DNA of 7,036 nucleotides from the NCBI GenBank assembly GCA_015486145.1, contig WFSH01000164.1, forward strand, positions 1 to 7,036. Reading direction: 5' to 3'. Every line of letters begins with the position of its first letter. Position 1 is the first letter of the stretch. This stretch comes from Mesoaciditogaceae bacterium (GTDB lineage: Bacteria; Thermotogota; Thermotogae; Mesoaciditogales; Mesoaciditogaceae). Shown here in pieces: positions 5,913-7,036 of this stretch. The notes below the pieces were generated by a model that was not told the origin of the DNA, did not search any database, and was given only the letters and a program-made list of their open reading frames with translations. A program made the position numbers and the translations under genes.

Positions 5913-7036
5913 ATGGAAAGTTTAGAAAAATACCTTGATGACGCAGAGTTAGACAGAAATCATTTCAAAGCCATGTTCGTGTCCGGTATGGGTTTCTTTA
6001 CAGATGCATATGACCTTTTCATAATAGGCATCGTTTTGTCTCTTATTGCACCTGCATGGCACCTCAACAGCACACAGATAGGTGTTGCTGGAAGCACTTC
6101 TTTAATCTCTGCCTTTATTGGAGCGTTTATTTTTGGGAGAATCGCGGACAAGTTTGGAAGAAAAAAGGTCTACGGTGTTGAAGCCATGATAATGACAGCG
6201 GGAGCTTTGTTATCCTCAATTTCTCCAAATTATGGATGGCTGATTTTATCAAGGTTTTTGTTGGGTATCGGCATAGGTGGAGATTACCCTGTCAGTGCAG
6301 TTATAATGAGTGAATATTCCAACCGAAAGGATCGGGGGAAACTCGTTGGACTCGTTTTTTCCATGCAGGCGTTGGGACTCATCGTTGGTCCACTCGTTGC
6401 ACTACTTTTAATATTAACACCTTTATCCATCGATCTGTCGTGGAGAATCATGCTGGGTATAGGAGCTATTCCTTCTCTAATGGTGATATATCTGAGAAGA
6501 AAAATCCCAGAGTCTCCTCGTTACACTGCTCAAGTTTTAGGAGATGTGAAGGCCGCTGCCCAAGCCGTTAAAGATTTCAGAGGTGTTGATGTAAGGGCTA
6601 AATCCGTTGTTAAATCCCAATTTGCTAAGAAGGCAAGCTTGAAAGATTTTTTTAAGAACAAACACTACATGATCACGCTTTTTGGCACTGCTGGCAGTTG
6701 GTTTTTGATGGATTACGCTTACTATGGAAACACCATATCAACACCGATGATCATAAATTCTATATCTCCACATATGACTTTAGAGGCCAAAATATTGAGT
6801 AGTTTCTTGATTTTCACCGTGTTTGCACTTCCGGGATACATTTTGGCCATACTTTTTATGGACAAGATTGGCAGGAAAACAATACAAATCATGGGATTCA
6901 CAGTCATGGGAACAGCATTTTTGCTTACTGGCCTCATCCCAGAAATCGGGAAAATTTTTCCGCTTTTCCTCGCGTTGTACGGTACAAGCTACTTCTTTAC
7001 AGAATTTGGTCCAAACACGACTACTTTTGTGATACC
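5913..7036 (+). CDS. Inorganic phosphate:H+ symporter, MFS PHS family (3' end cut by window edge)
   Basis: This is an inner-membrane secondary transporter predicted to import phosphate with protons. There are 374 complete codons before the edge; the family is usually somewhat longer, so the last one or two membrane segments are missing. MFS signatures are visible: GRIADKFGRKK (75-85) between TM2 and TM3, RRKIPESPRY (195-204) after TM6 and MDKIGRK (316-322) in the second half. PHS-specific motifs are GFFTDAYDLF (27-36), GIGIGGDYPVSAVIMSE (118-134), GTAGSWFLMDYAYYG (258-272) and FGPNTTTF (365-372). Residues that bind phosphate in fungal PiPT (Tyr150, Gln177, Trp320, Asp324, Tyr328, Asn431) line up with Tyr125, Gln152, Trp263, Asp267, Tyr271 and Asn368, with identical spacing within each pair or triplet. 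The proton-pathway acids Asp45 and Asp149 match Asp31 and Asp124. A charged cytoplasmic loop (about 205-250) joins the halves. No Pho regulator or Pst gene is near. Related organic-anion transporters are an alternative but fit less well. Confidence 0.88.
   Translation, partial: MESLEKYLDDAELDRNHFKAMFVSGMGFFTDAYDLFIIGIVLSLIAPAWHLNSTQIGVAGSTSLISAFIGAFIFGRIADKFGRKKVYGVEAMIMTAGALLSSISPNYGWLILSRFLLGIGIGGDYPVSAVIMSEYSNRKDRGKLVGLVFSMQALGLIVGPLVALLLILTPLSIDLSWRIMLGIGAIPSLMVIYLRRKIPESPRYTAQVLGDVKAAAQAVKDFRGVDVRAKSVVKSQFAKKASLKDFFKNKHYMITLFGTAGSWFLMDYAYYGNTISTPMIINSISPHMTLEAKILSSFLIFTVFALPGYILAILFMDKIGRKTIQIMGFTVMGTAFLLTGLIPEIGKIFPLFLALYGTSYFFTEFGPNTTTFVI

Overview
The window is an AT-rich bacterial segment that most resembles the phylum Thermotogota. 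The strongest pointer is the secreted pullulanase, which follows the Thermotoga maritima PulA layout (signal peptide, CBM41, linker, CBM48, GH13 domain, C-terminal sheet domain) along nearly its whole length as I recall that protein. A purine-rich GGGAGG/GGAGGTGA style of ribosome binding site and a TTG start fit too. A proton-coupled phosphate symporter of a type common in acidophilic archaea and fungi hints at an acid-tolerant lineage such as Mesoaciditogales, but that is inference only.

Layout. Bases 1-2981 (+) hold the distal part of an ABC-2 exporter operon: an ATPase cut by the left edge (Walker A lies outside), then two non-identical ABC-2 permeases. The ATPase stop overlaps the TTG start of the first permease by four bases, and the second permease starts after a one-base gap, so the three are almost certainly co-transcribed and translationally coupled. 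Bases 2982-3130 carry one strong hairpin with A-runs and T-runs on its two sides. It can terminate both the exporter operon and the convergent pullulanase gene.

Bases 3131-5713 (-) encode an 860-residue exported type I pullulanase-like enzyme. Its catalytic Asp/Glu/Asp triad is intact, but several normally conserved residues around the active site are changed (YNWGYVP for YNWGYDP, HDGYTLWD for HDNHTLWD, FNSYIYNA for FND..RDA). This is the most interesting protein in the window. Bases 5714-5912 form the divergent control region, with a plausible extended -10 promoter for the pullulanase, short direct repeats and a palindrome around it, and a possible 43-codon leader ORF whose stop sits inside the next gene's ribosome binding site. 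From 5913 to the right edge (+) runs a phosphate:H+ symporter (PHS family of the MFS), truncated by the window, with all six phosphate-contacting residues known from the fungal transporter PiPT.

The three blocks do not form one pathway: export of an unknown substrate, extracellular alpha-glucan debranching, and phosphate uptake. I see no tRNA, rRNA, CRISPR array, insertion sequence or phage gene, and no convincing wholly new multi-gene system.
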